Source: an uncultured Roseobacter sp. (lineage in GTDB: Bacteria > Pseudomonadota > Alphaproteobacteria > Rhodobacterales > Rhodobacteraceae). From it: a stretch of 64,000 bases of DNA. The stretch lies in NCBI RefSeq assembly GCF_947496515.1, contig NZ_CANMDB010000005.1:216501-280500 (forward strand), written 5' to 3'. Below are positions 1 to 9,119 of this stretch, piece after piece (the first letter of the stretch is position 1; each line of letters opens with the position of its first letter). The notes below the pieces were generated by a model. The model was not told the origin of the DNA. It made no database searches and saw nothing but the letters and a program-made list of their open reading frames with translations. A program made the position numbers and the translations under genes.

Positions 1-1
1 C

Positions 2-952
2 GACAGGCTTGGCCTGCTGATCTACGGCAGCGATGCCATGCGGGTCGCTCTCAAACGGCAGGAAGTGCTGGCCAATCTGCTGGGCGCGGGCGCCGAGGAG
101 GAGATGCGGCTCGCCCGGATGACCGGCGCGGATATCCGCAAGGACCCCGCCCGGCTGCTCGATGCGGTAAAGGCCGTGGGGTTCTTTCCCGGCGCCCGCG
201 CGGTCTTTGTCGAAGACGCCAATGAGTTAGCGGCACCGGCGATCCTCGCAGCGCTCGAGGACTGGCAGCCCGGGGATGCGCAGATCATCGTCAGCGCGGG
301 CGCGCTCAAGCCTACCTCCAAGCTGCGCAAGGCTTTCGAGGCGCATCGCGAAACATATGCAGTGGGCATCTACGACAACCCGCCCACCCGCGATGAGATC
401 GAGGCCCAGCTGCGCGCAGCGGGTCTGGCATCGGTGCCGGGCGATGCGATGGCCGCTCTCACCGATCTGGCGCAGGCGCTGGACCCCGGAGATTTCCGGC
501 AGATGGTGGAGAAGCTGGCGCTTTACAAGCTGGGGGACGAGACCGCGCTTGATCCCGCGGATATCGCTGCCTGCGCGCCGACCTCCACGGAAGCGGATGT
601 GGACGATGTTCTGATGGTCGTGGCCGATGCCCGCGCGGCAGAGATCGGACCGGTGATGCAGCGGGTGGTGGCCCAGGGCGCGACGCCGGTGGGTCTGTGC
701 ATCGGCGCGATGCGGCACTTTCGGGCGTTGCACAGGGCCGCCAGCGATACCAGCGGTCGGCCCCAGATATTCGGCCCCAACCGTGAGCGGATGCTGGCGC
801 AATCGCGTCGTTGGGGGGCCGCGCGACTGGAGACCGCCATTCAGTTGCTGACCGATACGGATCTGACCTTGCGCTCTGCCGGGCAGAATGCGCCTGGCAT
901 GGCTCTGGTAGAGCGGACATTTATCCGGCTGGCGATGCTGGGCGCGCGCTAG
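2..952 (+). CDS. holA: DNA polymerase III delta subunit, 5' end outside window
   Basis: Delta subunit of the replicative clamp loader, which opens the beta sliding clamp. The frame is open from base 2 and reads GLLIYGSDAMRVALKRQEVL, the usual opening of the delta N-terminal domain. The ATG at 38 therefore lies inside the protein, and the true start lies upstream of the window, probably by some 15-20 residues. The rest (about 304 residues after that ATG) has the family pattern: an AAA+-like fold without a working P-loop, and a helical C-terminal collar region containing GLCIGAMRHFRALHRAAS. The stop is followed by a convergent gene. In this family the gene usually follows leuS and lptE, which would lie to the left of the window. 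Confidence 0.9.
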   Translation, partial: DRLGLLIYGSDAMRVALKRQEVLANLLGAGAEEEMRLARMTGADIRKDPARLLDAVKAVGFFPGARAVFVEDANELAAPAILAALEDWQPGDAQIIVSAGALKPTSKLRKAFEAHRETYAVGIYDNPPTRDEIEAQLRAAGLASVPGDAMAALTDLAQALDPGDFRQMVEKLALYKLGDETALDPADIAACAPTSTEADVDDVLMVVADARAAEIGPVMQRVVAQGATPVGLCIGAMRHFRALHRAASDTSGRPQIFGPNRERMLAQSRRWGAARLETAIQLLTDTDLTLRSAGQNAPGMALVERTFIRLAMLGAR

Positions 953-1106
953 GGCCTCTTCGCCGCGCGGGGCTTTTCGGGAAAGGTTGATGGGTCGGGG
1001 CATTGCCCCGTCGCCGCACCGGCGGCACGCGTCGCGTCTTGAGTTTATTTGGCAAGATGAAAGAGCTGGCGCGTGGCGCGCCGGATCCTTTCGCGGCACA
1101 TGGTGG

Positions 1107-1535
1107 CTAGTCGGACGGTGCGAACATCGCCATCACTTCGTCGGTGGTCATCTGGTGGGTATCCTCGGCGAAGCTGTAGCCCCGGGGCTTGTTGTCGATA
1201 AAAAGCTCACCGGTCAGTTGGGCGTCCCCGGTATCGTCGAGGGTACCGACGCCCATGTGGAAGGTTCCCTGATGCGGGCCGGGGGCGGTCACCCGGTAGT
1301 AGAGGCTGCTGCCGCAGGTCGAGCAAAAGGCCCGTTCGGCCCAGGGGGACGAGGTATAGGTCGTCAGGTTTTCGCCGCCTTTCAGGGTGATGGCATCGGG
1401 CTTGACCTCGAGGCCGAGATAGATGCCGCCGCTCCATTTGCGGCACATGGTGCAATGACAGGCGCCCAATTCCGCCGGTGGTTCGCTCAGTTCATAGCTC
1501 ACAGCGCCACAGAGGCAGCTTCCGGTTTTCGACAT
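1107..1535 (-). CDS. GFA / CENP-V family zinc protein
   Basis: Member of the glutathione-dependent formaldehyde-activating enzyme (GFA) family, a small zinc fold of about 140 residues. The zinc ligands are visible: C7 and C9 (CLCGAVSYE), C26, C28 and C31 (CHCTMCRKWSG), and C71 and C74 (FCSTCGSSLYY). The length is normal (142 aa). Only a few members have been shown to act on glutathione adducts, so the substrate is unknown. It is divergent from the glutathione S-transferase gene to the right, which would suit a shared thiol role, but that is inference. Confidence 0.88.
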   Translation of the reverse strand: MSKTGSCLCGAVSYELSEPPAELGACHCTMCRKWSGGIYLGLEVKPDAITLKGGENLTTYTSSPWAERAFCSTCGSSLYYRVTAPGPHQGTFHMGVGTLDDTGDAQLTGELFIDNKPRGYSFAEDTHQMTTDEVMAMFAPSD

Positions 1536-1671
1536 GGGTTCACTCCTTTGTTCCCGGTCCCTATGTGGTGAGACGCTATCGGCACCCCTTGTCAGTTTCT
1601 GTCATCATTGTCAGGAGCGGCTGTCTGTGAAACCGTCTCGGGTGATCGCCCCGCAGGAGCTTGCGACGCAT

Positions 1672-2226
1672 ATGTACAAAGTTATCGGTACGACGAAATC
1701 CCGCACCTTTCGCGTGCTCTGGACACTGGCGGAGATTGGCGCGCCTTTTGAGCAGATCGCGGTCGCGCCGCGCTCGGAAGAGGCGCTGCGGTACAATGCC
1801 TCCGGCAAGGTACCCGCATTGGTCGACGGTGACGCTGTCTTGACCGATTCAGTGGCGATCATGACCTATCTGGCGGATAAGCACGGCCAGTTGACCGCCC
1901 CTGCGGGCACGATCGCCCGCGCGGAGCAGGATGCGCTGACGCTGTGGCTGATCGATGAGTTTGATGCAATCCTGTGGTCGGCGGCCAAACACAGCTTTGT
2001 CTTGCCAGAAGAACGGCGGGTGCCTGCGGTCAAAGAAACGCTCAAATGGGAGTTCGAACGGGCGGCGGCGCAGCTGTCCGCGCGGTTGCAGGGGCCGTTT
2101 CTTATGGACGATGCGCTGAGCCTGCCGGACATCCTCGCCTGTCATTGCCTGAACTGGGCGATTGGGGCGAAGTTCCCGCGGGTCGATGCAAAGCTCTTCG
2201 CCTATGGCAAAGCGTTGCGGGCGTGA
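1672..2226 (+). CDS. glutathione S-transferase family protein
   Basis: Cytosolic GST-like protein of 184 residues. The N-terminal thioredoxin-like domain runs from MYKVIGTTKSRTFRVLW to the conserved GKVPALVDGDAVLTDSVAI segment, where the cis-Pro and the Ser of the glutathione gamma-Glu site lie. A helical C-terminal domain follows (residues about 80-184). The ATG at 1672 is preferred because the GST fold begins there; the upstream in-frame codons (from 1534) do not resemble a GST. The substrate cannot be read from sequence. It ends 9 bases before the end of a convergent flavoprotein gene. Confidence 0.85.
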   Translation: MYKVIGTTKSRTFRVLWTLAEIGAPFEQIAVAPRSEEALRYNASGKVPALVDGDAVLTDSVAIMTYLADKHGQLTAPAGTIARAEQDALTLWLIDEFDAILWSAAKHSFVLPEERRVPAVKETLKWEFERAAAQLSARLQGPFLMDDALSLPDILACHCLNWAIGAKFPRVDAKLFAYGKALRA

Positions 2227-2234
2227 CCGGCGTT

Positions 2235-3419
2235 TCAGGCGGTTTCTGCCGCGTAAGCGGCGGCGGCCCGGCCCGCCCACCGCCCGGTGGCCAGGCACGC
2301 GGTGATGAGATAGCCGCCCGTGGGCGCCTCCCAGTCCAGCATCTCGCCCGCGCAGAAGACCCCCGGCAGGGCGCGCAACATCAGACCCGGGGTCAGCGCG
2401 TCCCACGCGACCCCACCCGCAACGGAGATCGCACCGTCCAGCGCCCCCAGCCCCGCGTGGCGGATGGGCAGCGTCTTGAGCAGGTTGGCCAGCTGTGCCG
2501 GATGGGCTGGCAGCGGGCGCGCCATCTCCTGCGCCAGGGCAATCTTTATCGGTGGTAGCCGCAGGGTCTTGCGCAGATGGGTGGCAAGGCTCGCCTTGCC
2601 GCGCGGACGCGACAGTCTAGCCGTGACCGCCTCCAAATCCAGATCCGGCAACAGATCGACGATCAGCGGTGCACCCTGTCGGACCGCCCGGCTGATGCTG
2701 TAGATACCGCCACCCTCCAGCCCCGTCTGGCTGATCACCGCCTCGCCGCGGGTCTCGAGATCCCCGGCGCGCCAGTGGACCCCTTTCAGCGCGGTGCCGT
2801 AATGCCGTGCCATATGCTGCGACCAATCCACCCTCAGACCGACATTTGCCGCGAGAAAGGGCGTGACCGGCACGCCCTTGGCGGCCAGCTGCACCGTCCA
2901 CGCACCGTCAGAGCCCAGTCGCGACCAGCTCGCCCCGCCAAGCGCCATCACGGTGACGTCCGCACGGACCAATTCCGCGCCACCGGGACCGTCAAAGGCA
3001 AGGGCGGCGCCCTGCCAGCCCTGCCAGCGCAGCCCCTTCCGCAGCGTGACACCCGCCGCTCCCAGCCGAGCCAACCACGCCCTCAGCAGCGGTGAGGCCT
3101 TCATCGCGGTTGGGAAGACGCGGCCCGAGGAGCCGGTAAAGACCTCCTGTCCCAGACCGCGGGCCCAGCTCTGAACCGCCTGTGCATCGAAGTCTGTCAG
3201 CATGGGGCGCAAGGGGGCGGCGGCCTCGAAATACTGCGGCAGCTGCTCGGTCAAGGGCGTGTCCATCGCAAGATTGAGACCCGATTTCCCGGCCATGAGG
3301 AACTTGCGCCCGGCGGAGGGCTTGGCCTCATAGACCGTCACCCGCAGACCTGCCTCGGCCATTGCCTCTGCGGCCATCAGCCCCGCCGGACCCGACCCGA
3401 TCACCGCTGCCTCTTGCAT
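2235..3419 (-). CDS. NAD(P)/FAD-dependent oxidoreductase (HI0933/BaiN-like, TIGR03862 type)
   Basis: Flavoprotein of 394 residues. The Rossmann FAD-binding motif is at the N-terminus (AVIGSGPAGLMAAEAMAEAG, residues 5-24), followed by KFLMAGKSGLNLAMD, which is typical of the HI0933 family. Near the C-terminus, FCAGEMLDWEAPTGGYLITACLATGRWAG is the usual closing FAD motif. The physiological substrate is unknown for most members. The length is normal for the alphaproteobacterial subgroup. The start overlaps the far upstream region of the divergent HNH gene, whose likely start is at 3510. Confidence 0.88.
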   Translation of the reverse strand: MQEAAVIGSGPAGLMAAEAMAEAGLRVTVYEAKPSAGRKFLMAGKSGLNLAMDTPLTEQLPQYFEAAAPLRPMLTDFDAQAVQSWARGLGQEVFTGSSGRVFPTAMKASPLLRAWLARLGAAGVTLRKGLRWQGWQGAALAFDGPGGAELVRADVTVMALGGASWSRLGSDGAWTVQLAAKGVPVTPFLAANVGLRVDWSQHMARHYGTALKGVHWRAGDLETRGEAVISQTGLEGGGIYSISRAVRQGAPLIVDLLPDLDLEAVTARLSRPRGKASLATHLRKTLRLPPIKIALAQEMARPLPAHPAQLANLLKTLPIRHAGLGALDGAISVAGGVAWDALTPGLMLRALPGVFCAGEMLDWEAPTGGYLITACLATGRWAGRAAAAYAAETA

Positions 3420-3509
3420 GTGTTCCCGCTCCGATCCGGCCGCAGCCTCTTTCCAAACGCCGGGCTGCGGCTACGTCGCACCCTGCCCGCCGCTGACAGA
3501 GCACGCCCC

Positions 3510-3803
3510 ATGTCCGACCCCATTTGCCCCCTCTGCATGCGCCCGATCCCGGGGGACGTCAAACAGAGCGTGCATCATCTTGTCCCCAAGCTGAAGGGCG
3601 GCAAGAGCGGGCCGACCGTGCTGCTGCATCACATTTGCCACCGCGAGATCCACGCCACCCTGACAGAGGCGGAACTGGCCCGCGACTATGCCAGCGTCGA
3701 GGCGCTGCGGGCTCATCCGAGGCTGGAAAAATTCATCGTCTGGGTGCGCAAACGTCCGCCCGGGTTCTTGTCAAAAGTGCCCGGCGGGCGGCGCAAGCGG
3801 TAA
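3510..3803 (+). CDS. small HNH-fold protein
   Basis: Protein of 97 residues with an HNH-nuclease-like zinc finger: C6 and C9 (CPLCMRP), H22-H23 (HHLVPKLKGG), C43-H44 and H48 (HHICHREIH). The Asn normally present between the two halves (as in DNLVLLC) is replaced, the segment here being SGPTVLLHH, so catalysis is uncertain. The ATG at 3510 is chosen because the zinc motif begins 5 residues later. The earlier in-frame codons from 3414 are low-complexity and overlap the divergent flavoprotein start. Its 3' end overlaps the convergent crotonase gene by 33 bases. Similar short HNH proteins are common in Rhodobacteraceae with no known role. Confidence 0.75.
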   Translation: MSDPICPLCMRPIPGDVKQSVHHLVPKLKGGKSGPTVLLHHICHREIHATLTEAELARDYASVEALRAHPRLEKFIVWVRKRPPGFLSKVPGGRRKR

Positions 3804-4415
3804 GGACCGTGAGCACATTTCCTTGATCTGGCGCGCGTGCTCGGGGCTGGCCGCGACCGCGTCGGCGGCCAGGGCGCGGGCCTCGCTCAGCAGCGCGTCC
3901 GCCTCGACGATCCGCTCGATCAGCCCCGCTTGCAACGCCTCCTCTGCCCCCAGTCGCTGCCCTGCCATCAGCATCAGCTTGGCACGGGCCGGACCGATCA
4001 ATGCGGCCAGCCGATGGGGATCGCTGGGTTGCGGCAGAAATCCCAGTTTCATCACCGGGTAGAAGAACGTCGCCCGTGGCACCGCGATGCGCAGATCGCA
4101 GGCCAGCGCCATGCCCATGGCGCCCCCCGCCAGCGTGCCATTGAGCGCGGCAATGCTCAGCCCCGGCAGGGCAGAGACGGCGGCCGACAGCTCCTCCCAC
4201 TGGGGCGACACCGCCAGCCCGCCGCGCACGGCGTCGAGATCCGCACCGGCGCTGAAAACCTTGCCCGCGCCGGTCAGGATCACCGCCCGGGCGGCCTGTG
4301 CCTCGCGCATGGTCTGCGCCAGATCCCGCAACATATGAGCGGTCAGCGCATTTGCCTTGTCGGGTCGGTTCAGCGTGACGGTCCAGATGCCATCCGCCTG
4401 GGCGACGTCGATCAT
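3771..4415 (-). CDS. enoyl-CoA hydratase/isomerase family protein
   Basis: Crotonase-fold protein of 214 residues, shorter than the usual 255-260. It has the acyl-CoA binding segment LNRPDKANALT, the first oxyanion-hole strand (ILTGAGKVFSAGADLDAV) and the second (AALNGTLAGGAMGMALACDLRIAV). The C-terminal helical region is short. The Glu positions typical of hydratases are not obvious, so the reaction is open (hydratase, isomerase or another crotonase chemistry). It overlaps the upstream SDR gene by 4 bases (ATGA), so the two are probably translationally coupled. Confidence 0.83.
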   Translation of the reverse strand: MIDVAQADGIWTVTLNRPDKANALTAHMLRDLAQTMREAQAARAVILTGAGKVFSAGADLDAVRGGLAVSPQWEELSAAVSALPGLSIAALNGTLAGGAMGMALACDLRIAVPRATFFYPVMKLGFLPQPSDPHRLAALIGPARAKLMLMAGQRLGAEEALQAGLIERIVEADALLSEARALAADAVAASPEHARQIKEMCSRSLPLAPPAGHF

Positions 4416-5176
4416 ATGAGCCCGGCCTTGCGGCGGATGTCCTCATCGCGCAGGGAAATTTCCTGACCGCACCAGTCATCCGCCGCCTCACTGCACATCC
4501 ACAAGAGCGCCCGCGCCGGCCAATCCGCCGGAATATGATCCTCCCAGTCGAGCTGGCTGACCGGGTTCACACCGCTGGCCTTGATCTCGCGCTGCATCTG
4601 CGTGGCGACCGTGCCCGGTGACAGACCCATGGCGCGGATACCATGGGCCGCCTCTTCCTTGTCGAGACAGCGCGTCAGCATGTTCACCGCCGCCTTGGAG
4701 GCGCAATAGTGGCTCCACGCCTCGACGGGTCCATGGGCCGCACCCGAGCTGATGGTCAGCACCGAGCCGCCGCCCGCGGCCTTCATCACCGGGACGGCGG
4801 CGCGCATCCCGTAAAAGACGCCCTTGAGGTTGATGTCGATCACATCCCCCCAGGCCGTCACATCCGCGCGGGTCAGATGCGAGATCGGCTCGATCACACC
4901 TGCGTTATTGATCAGCACGTCCAGCCCGCCAAAAGCGTCGACCGTCGTCTCCACCGCCGAGGATACTTCCCGGCTGTTGGCCACATTGCAGGGGATCGCA
5001 ATCGCCCGCTGGCCGATCTCGCCCGCCAGATCCGCAATCTCGGTCTGCCCGCGGGCCACCAGCGCCACATTGGCCCCCGCCTTTGCAAAGATCCGCGCCG
5101 TTTCCGCGCCGATCCCGCGGCTCGCACCTGTGATCAGCACTGTCTTTCCCGTCATGTCCATCTGCACCGCTCCCAT
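4412..5176 (-). CDS. SDR family oxidoreductase
   Basis: Classical short-chain dehydrogenase/reductase of 254 residues. It has the TGASRGIG cofactor motif (residues 16-23), the NNAG motif (INNAGVIEP), the catalytic Ser (ISSGAAHG) and YCASK for the Tyr and Lys. Two starts are possible, ATG at 5176 and at 5161. The second gives MDMTGKTVLITGAS, closer to the usual SDR length before the motif. It is first in a two-gene unit with the crotonase homologue, which suggests acyl-CoA or 3-hydroxyacyl-type chemistry, but the substrate is not readable. Confidence 0.87.
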   Translation of the reverse strand: MGAVQMDMTGKTVLITGASRGIGAETARIFAKAGANVALVARGQTEIADLAGEIGQRAIAIPCNVANSREVSSAVETTVDAFGGLDVLINNAGVIEPISHLTRADVTAWGDVIDINLKGVFYGMRAAVPVMKAAGGGSVLTISSGAAHGPVEAWSHYCASKAAVNMLTRCLDKEEAAHGIRAMGLSPGTVATQMQREIKASGVNPVSQLDWEDHIPADWPARALLWMCSEAADDWCGQEISLRDEDIRRKAGLI

Positions 5177-5301
5177 GGTTCAGCGCGCAGGGTAAGCGTG
5201 CACCTCTCCGCGGTCCAGCCCCCCGCGCCCACAGGTCCTCTTGACCATCGGCAGACCTTCGCAGACCATGCGCGCTGACAGATTTAACAAGGACTTCAGG
5301 T

Positions 5302-6825
5302 ATGATCTTCTCCCGTCTCACACCGGCGACGCTCGGCGTCGCGCTGGCGATGGCGCCCGCGGCGCAGGCCGACATCACCGCCCAGGACGTCTGGCGCGAC
5401 TGGCAGGCCTATTTCGTTGGTCTGGGCCAGACACTTGAGGCGACGGAGGTCGATGAAGGCGACGCACTGGTGCTGACGGATCTGACCTTCAGCAGCACGA
5501 ACCCCGGTAACGACGGCGAGACGGTCATTCGGCTGGGGCAGATCACCTTTCAGGAAACCGATGACGGCAGTGTCGACATCCTGGTGCCCGAAGTCATGTC
5601 CGCGACCATCGAGACGCTGCTGCCCGAGGCCGAACCCGTTGTCATGCGGTTCGATCTGCGCCTGCAGGATATGGCAGCCAACGTCACGGGTGTCCCCACC
5701 GAGATGGTCACCACCTACAGCGCCCGCGAAATCACCGCAGAGCTGGCGGATCCGACCATCGAAGGTGACGCGGAACCGATGGATATCGACGGGCTTTTCA
5801 CCCTGACGGACCTGTCGGGCACAACGGAGACGACGGTGGGCGGTACCCGCTCCTACGTTCAGGATCTCGATGCCGGTGCCATGCTTTACAATTTGGAGAT
5901 CGACGATCCCGACAGTGACGGTCGCATGAGCATCGCGGGCACGCTCAATACCCTCGCCTCCGACAGCCGCAGCACCGTCCCGCTCGCCGTGGTCGGGGCA
6001 GAGGGCATGGCCGACCTTCTGGACGCTGGCATGAATGTGGACGGCAGCTTCACCTATCAGGATGGCAGCACCGCCTTTTCGCTGGTGGATGGCAATGACG
6101 GGACGCAGCAGATGTCGGCCCAGACCTCAACCGAGGGCGGCACATTGGGCGTCAGCATGGCGGAGGATGGGCTTACCTACGACATCGCGGGTCAGGGGCT
6201 CGCCGCGGTGCTCAGCCTGCCGGATTTTCCCGTGCCCATCACCCTCGATATGGAAGAGGCGCGCTTCAACCTGACCATGCCCGTTCGGCAAAGCGAGACA
6301 GCCGAAGAGGTGGCCCTCGGGCTGACCCTGGACGCATTCACCCTGTCGGACGCGCTCTGGGCGCTCTTTGATCCGCAAGGCACGCTGCCGCGTGATCCCG
6401 GAACCATCGCGCTCGATCTGACCGGGACGGCCCGGCTGCTTCTGGATATCCTCGATCCGACCGCTGCCGAGGCGATGGCGGTTCCCGGCGCGACCGTGGC
6501 GGAAATCGAGACGCTCGACATCAACACTTTGGAAATAGCGCTTGCCGGTGCAGCGCTTACCGGTACCGGCGCTTTTACTTTCGACAACAGCGACCCGACC
6601 GCCCCGGCGCGACCGTCGGGCGCGGCGGATCTGATGCTCAAGGGCGGCAACGCGCTGCTGGACGGCCTGGTGGCCATCGGGCTGCTGCCGGAGGATAACG
6701 CCATCGGTGCGCGCATGATGATGGGCATGCTGGCAGTGCCCGGCGATGCACCGGACACACTCAACTCCCGCATCGAAGTGACCGAAGAAGGGCACATCAT
6801 CGCCAACGGTCAGCGCATCCGCTGA
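5302..6825 (+). CDS. DUF2125 exported protein
   Basis: Exported protein of 507 residues. Residues 1-23 form a Sec signal peptide ending PAAQA before DITAQDVW. The mature part is acidic and rich in Thr, Asp and Gly, with alternating beta-type segments such as VLTDLTFSSTN and ITFQETDDGSVDILVPE, as in the DUF2125 family of alphaproteobacteria. The function is unknown; a periplasmic or envelope-associated role is likely from the signal peptide. Transcription appears to stop at the strong hairpin at 6854-6879, so it is probably monocistronic. Confidence 0.82.
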   Translation: MIFSRLTPATLGVALAMAPAAQADITAQDVWRDWQAYFVGLGQTLEATEVDEGDALVLTDLTFSSTNPGNDGETVIRLGQITFQETDDGSVDILVPEVMSATIETLLPEAEPVVMRFDLRLQDMAANVTGVPTEMVTTYSAREITAELADPTIEGDAEPMDIDGLFTLTDLSGTTETTVGGTRSYVQDLDAGAMLYNLEIDDPDSDGRMSIAGTLNTLASDSRSTVPLAVVGAEGMADLLDAGMNVDGSFTYQDGSTAFSLVDGNDGTQQMSAQTSTEGGTLGVSMAEDGLTYDIAGQGLAAVLSLPDFPVPITLDMEEARFNLTMPVRQSETAEEVALGLTLDAFTLSDALWALFDPQGTLPRDPGTIALDLTGTARLLLDILDPTAAEAMAVPGATVAEIETLDINTLEIALAGAALTGTGAFTFDNSDPTAPARPSGAADLMLKGGNALLDGLVAIGLLPEDNAIGARMMMGMLAVPGDAPDTLNSRIEVTEEGHIIANGQRIR

Positions 6826-6853
6826 TCCCCGCCCCTTCGGCAGATCATGGCAA

Positions 6854-6879
6854 GGGCGCCACGGGTGGCGCCCTTTTTT
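6854..6879 (+). terminator. rho-independent terminator after the DUF2125 gene
   Basis: Perfect 8-bp stem GGGCGCCA / TGGCGCCC with a 4-base loop (CGGG), followed by six T residues on the + strand. It lies 29 bases after the DUF2125 stop and 66 bases before the pmbA start, separating the two transcription units. Confidence 0.92.
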
Positions 6880-6945
6880 GGTGCCGTCCCTTGCGGGACC
6901 CCGCCCTTGGGACTACCTCACGCCCATCCTGCAGAAAGTCCGTTC

Positions 6946-8292
6946 ATGACCCACTCGCCCGAGCGTCTCGCCGCGCAGCTTCTCGACACCGCCCGCGATG
7001 CCGGTGCCGATGCGGCAGATGCCATCGTGATGCGCGGCACCTCGCTGAGCATCGACGTGCGCGAAGGCACGCTGGAGCATGCCGAACGGGCCGAGGCCAT
7101 TGATCTGGGCCTGCGGGTCTTTCTGGGCACCCGCAGCGCCATCGTCTCTGCCTCCGACGCGCGGCCGGAAACCCTGTCGGAGATGGCGGCGCGCGCGGTC
7201 ACCATGGCCCGCGAGGCACCCGAGGACCCGCATGCGGGCATCGCCACCGCGGATCAGCTGGTGCAGGACTGGGACGCGGAGGCGCTGGAACTCTTTGACC
7301 CCACGCCGGAACCCGCGCCCGCCGATCTGCAGGCCGACGCCGAAGCCGCCGAGGCCGCGGCGCGCACCAATCCCGGCATCAGTCAGGTACAATCCACCTC
7401 CGCAGGCTATTCCGCACGCCACATTCATCTGGCCGCCAGCAACGGCTTTTCAGGCGGCTACCGGCGTAGCAGCCGGGGTCTGTCCTGTGCTGCCATCGCT
7501 GGCACCGGTACGGGGATGGAACGGGACTACGACGGCGACAGCCGCATCTTTCAGGCGGATCTGCGCAGCGCCGAAGAGATCGGCAAACGCGCTGCCGAAC
7601 GGGCCGTGGCCCGCGTGGGCGCACGCAAACCGCCCACCGGCAGCTATCCTGTGCTTTTTGACGAGCGCGTCGCCAGCTCGCTGATCGGCCATCTGCTGGT
7701 CGCGGCGAACGGCAGCTCCGTCGCGCGCGGCGCCTCCTGGTTGCGCGAGGCCCTCGGGTCAGCGGTGCTGCCCGAGGGCATGTCGCTCATAGAGGATCCG
7801 CACCGCCCCCGTGCGACCTCCTCCCGGCCCTTTGATGCCGAAGGTCTGCCCACCGCGCGCCGGGCGATTGTCGAGGACGGTGTGCTGACGGGCTGGACGC
7901 TGGATCTGGCAACCGGGCGCAAACTGGGGCTGCCGTCTACCGGCAACGCAGGGCGCGGCACCTCCTCGGCGCCGACGCCTTCCACCTGGAACGTCACGCT
8001 GTCGCCGGGCAGCGCCAGCCGCGCGGATCTGATCCGCGACATGGGCACCGGGCTTCTGGTCACCTCCATGATCGGAGCGACGATCAACCCCAACACCGGC
8101 GATTATTCCCGCGGCGCCGCAGGCCATTGGGTGGAGAACGGCGAGATTACCCACGCCGTCAACGAATGCACCATCGCGGGCAACCTGCGCGACATGCTCC
8201 GCAGCATCGTGCCCGCCAATGACGCGCGCGCGCATCTCAGCCGCGTGGTGCCCTCGCTGCTGGTGCCCGGAATGACCCTTGCCGGCAGCTGA
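6946..8292 (+). CDS. pmbA: TldD/PmbA family metalloprotease-like protein
   Basis: TldE/PmbA-type protein of 448 residues. In E. coli the TldD-TldE complex degrades unfolded peptides and processes microcin B17, with TldD holding the metal site and TldE/PmbA being the partner. Here the PmbA pattern is clear: SLSIDVREGTLEHAERAEAIDLG near the N-terminus and GRGTSSAPTPSTWNVTL then GLLVTSMIGATINPNTGDYSRGAAGHWVENGEIT towards the C-terminus. The ATG at 6946 is used because the family similarity begins there; the in-frame extension from 6847 overlaps the terminator. It overlaps the next gene by 14 bases. Confidence 0.9.
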   Translation: MTHSPERLAAQLLDTARDAGADAADAIVMRGTSLSIDVREGTLEHAERAEAIDLGLRVFLGTRSAIVSASDARPETLSEMAARAVTMAREAPEDPHAGIATADQLVQDWDAEALELFDPTPEPAPADLQADAEAAEAAARTNPGISQVQSTSAGYSARHIHLAASNGFSGGYRRSSRGLSCAAIAGTGTGMERDYDGDSRIFQADLRSAEEIGKRAAERAVARVGARKPPTGSYPVLFDERVASSLIGHLLVAANGSSVARGASWLREALGSAVLPEGMSLIEDPHRPRATSSRPFDAEGLPTARRAIVEDGVLTGWTLDLATGRKLGLPSTGNAGRGTSSAPTPSTWNVTLSPGSASRADLIRDMGTGLLVTSMIGATINPNTGDYSRGAAGHWVENGEITHAVNECTIAGNLRDMLRSIVPANDARAHLSRVVPSLLVPGMTLAGS

Positions 8293-9058
8293 TCTCGACC
8301 TTATCACCGATGCCGTCCGCCGCGCGGGAGAGATCGCCACCGGCTTCTCCGGCAAGGACACCCGCACCTGGGACAAGGCAGATGGCGCCGGTCCGGTGAC
8401 CGAGGCCGATCTGGCCGTGAACGCAGCACTCGAAGAGAGCCTGCGCGGCGCGCGCCCGGGCTACGGATGGCTGTCGGAGGAAAGCGAGGATGACCCCGCA
8501 CGGCTGAGCTGTGAGAGCGTCTTTGTTATCGACCCCATCGACGGCACCCGCAGCTTCATCGAAGGCTCGCGCACCTGGGCGCACTCCGTTGCCGTCGTGG
8601 ACCGCGGCCGCGTCACAGCGGGTGCGATCTACCTGCCCCTGCGCGACAAGCTCTATACCGCAGCCCTGGGGCAAGGCGCCTTTTGCAATGGCGACCCTCT
8701 GCGGGTCTCGGCCCAGGGAGATCTGGCGCTGGCGGAAATCCTGGCCACGAAACCGGTGATGGATCCCAAACACTGGCACGCTCCGCCCGCCTTTCAGCGC
8801 GCGCACCGCCCCTCGCTCGCCTACCGGCTGGGGCTGGTGGCCGAAGCACGGTTCGACGCGATGCTCACCCTGCGCCCCAGCTGGGAATGGGACATCGCCG
8901 CTGGCGCGCTCATCGTCACGGAGGCAGGCGGGCTCTGCACCGACCGGCGCGGCGCGCCTTTGCTCTTCAACAACGCGCACCCCAGCCTCGACGGTGTGAT
9001 CGCCGCAGGGCAGGCCCTGCACACAGCACTCGGCGATGCGCTGACCCCGCCCGCTTGA
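8279..9058 (+). CDS. inositol monophosphatase family protein (CysQ-like)
   Basis: Metal-dependent phosphatase of 259 residues in the FIG/IMPase fold. It has GPVTEADLAVN, a Glu in LSEESEDD, the DPIDGTRSFI signature (about residue 84) and WEWDIAAGALIVTEAGG. Family members act on inositol phosphates, 3'-phosphoadenosine 5'-phosphate or histidinol phosphate, and sequence alone does not decide between them. CysQ-like is the usual label in this operon position. It begins with TTG inside the end of pmbA (14-base overlap), so coupling to pmbA is likely. Confidence 0.85.
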   Translation: MPAADLDLITDAVRRAGEIATGFSGKDTRTWDKADGAGPVTEADLAVNAALEESLRGARPGYGWLSEESEDDPARLSCESVFVIDPIDGTRSFIEGSRTWAHSVAVVDRGRVTAGAIYLPLRDKLYTAALGQGAFCNGDPLRVSAQGDLALAEILATKPVMDPKHWHAPPAFQRAHRPSLAYRLGLVAEARFDAMLTLRPSWEWDIAAGALIVTEAGGLCTDRRGAPLLFNNAHPSLDGVIAAGQALHTALGDALTPPA

Positions 9059-9119
9059 CCCCGCCCTTCAGATACGCAATTTTCCGCGCACCCTCCGCCA
9101 CCGCAAAAGGATAGATCAC

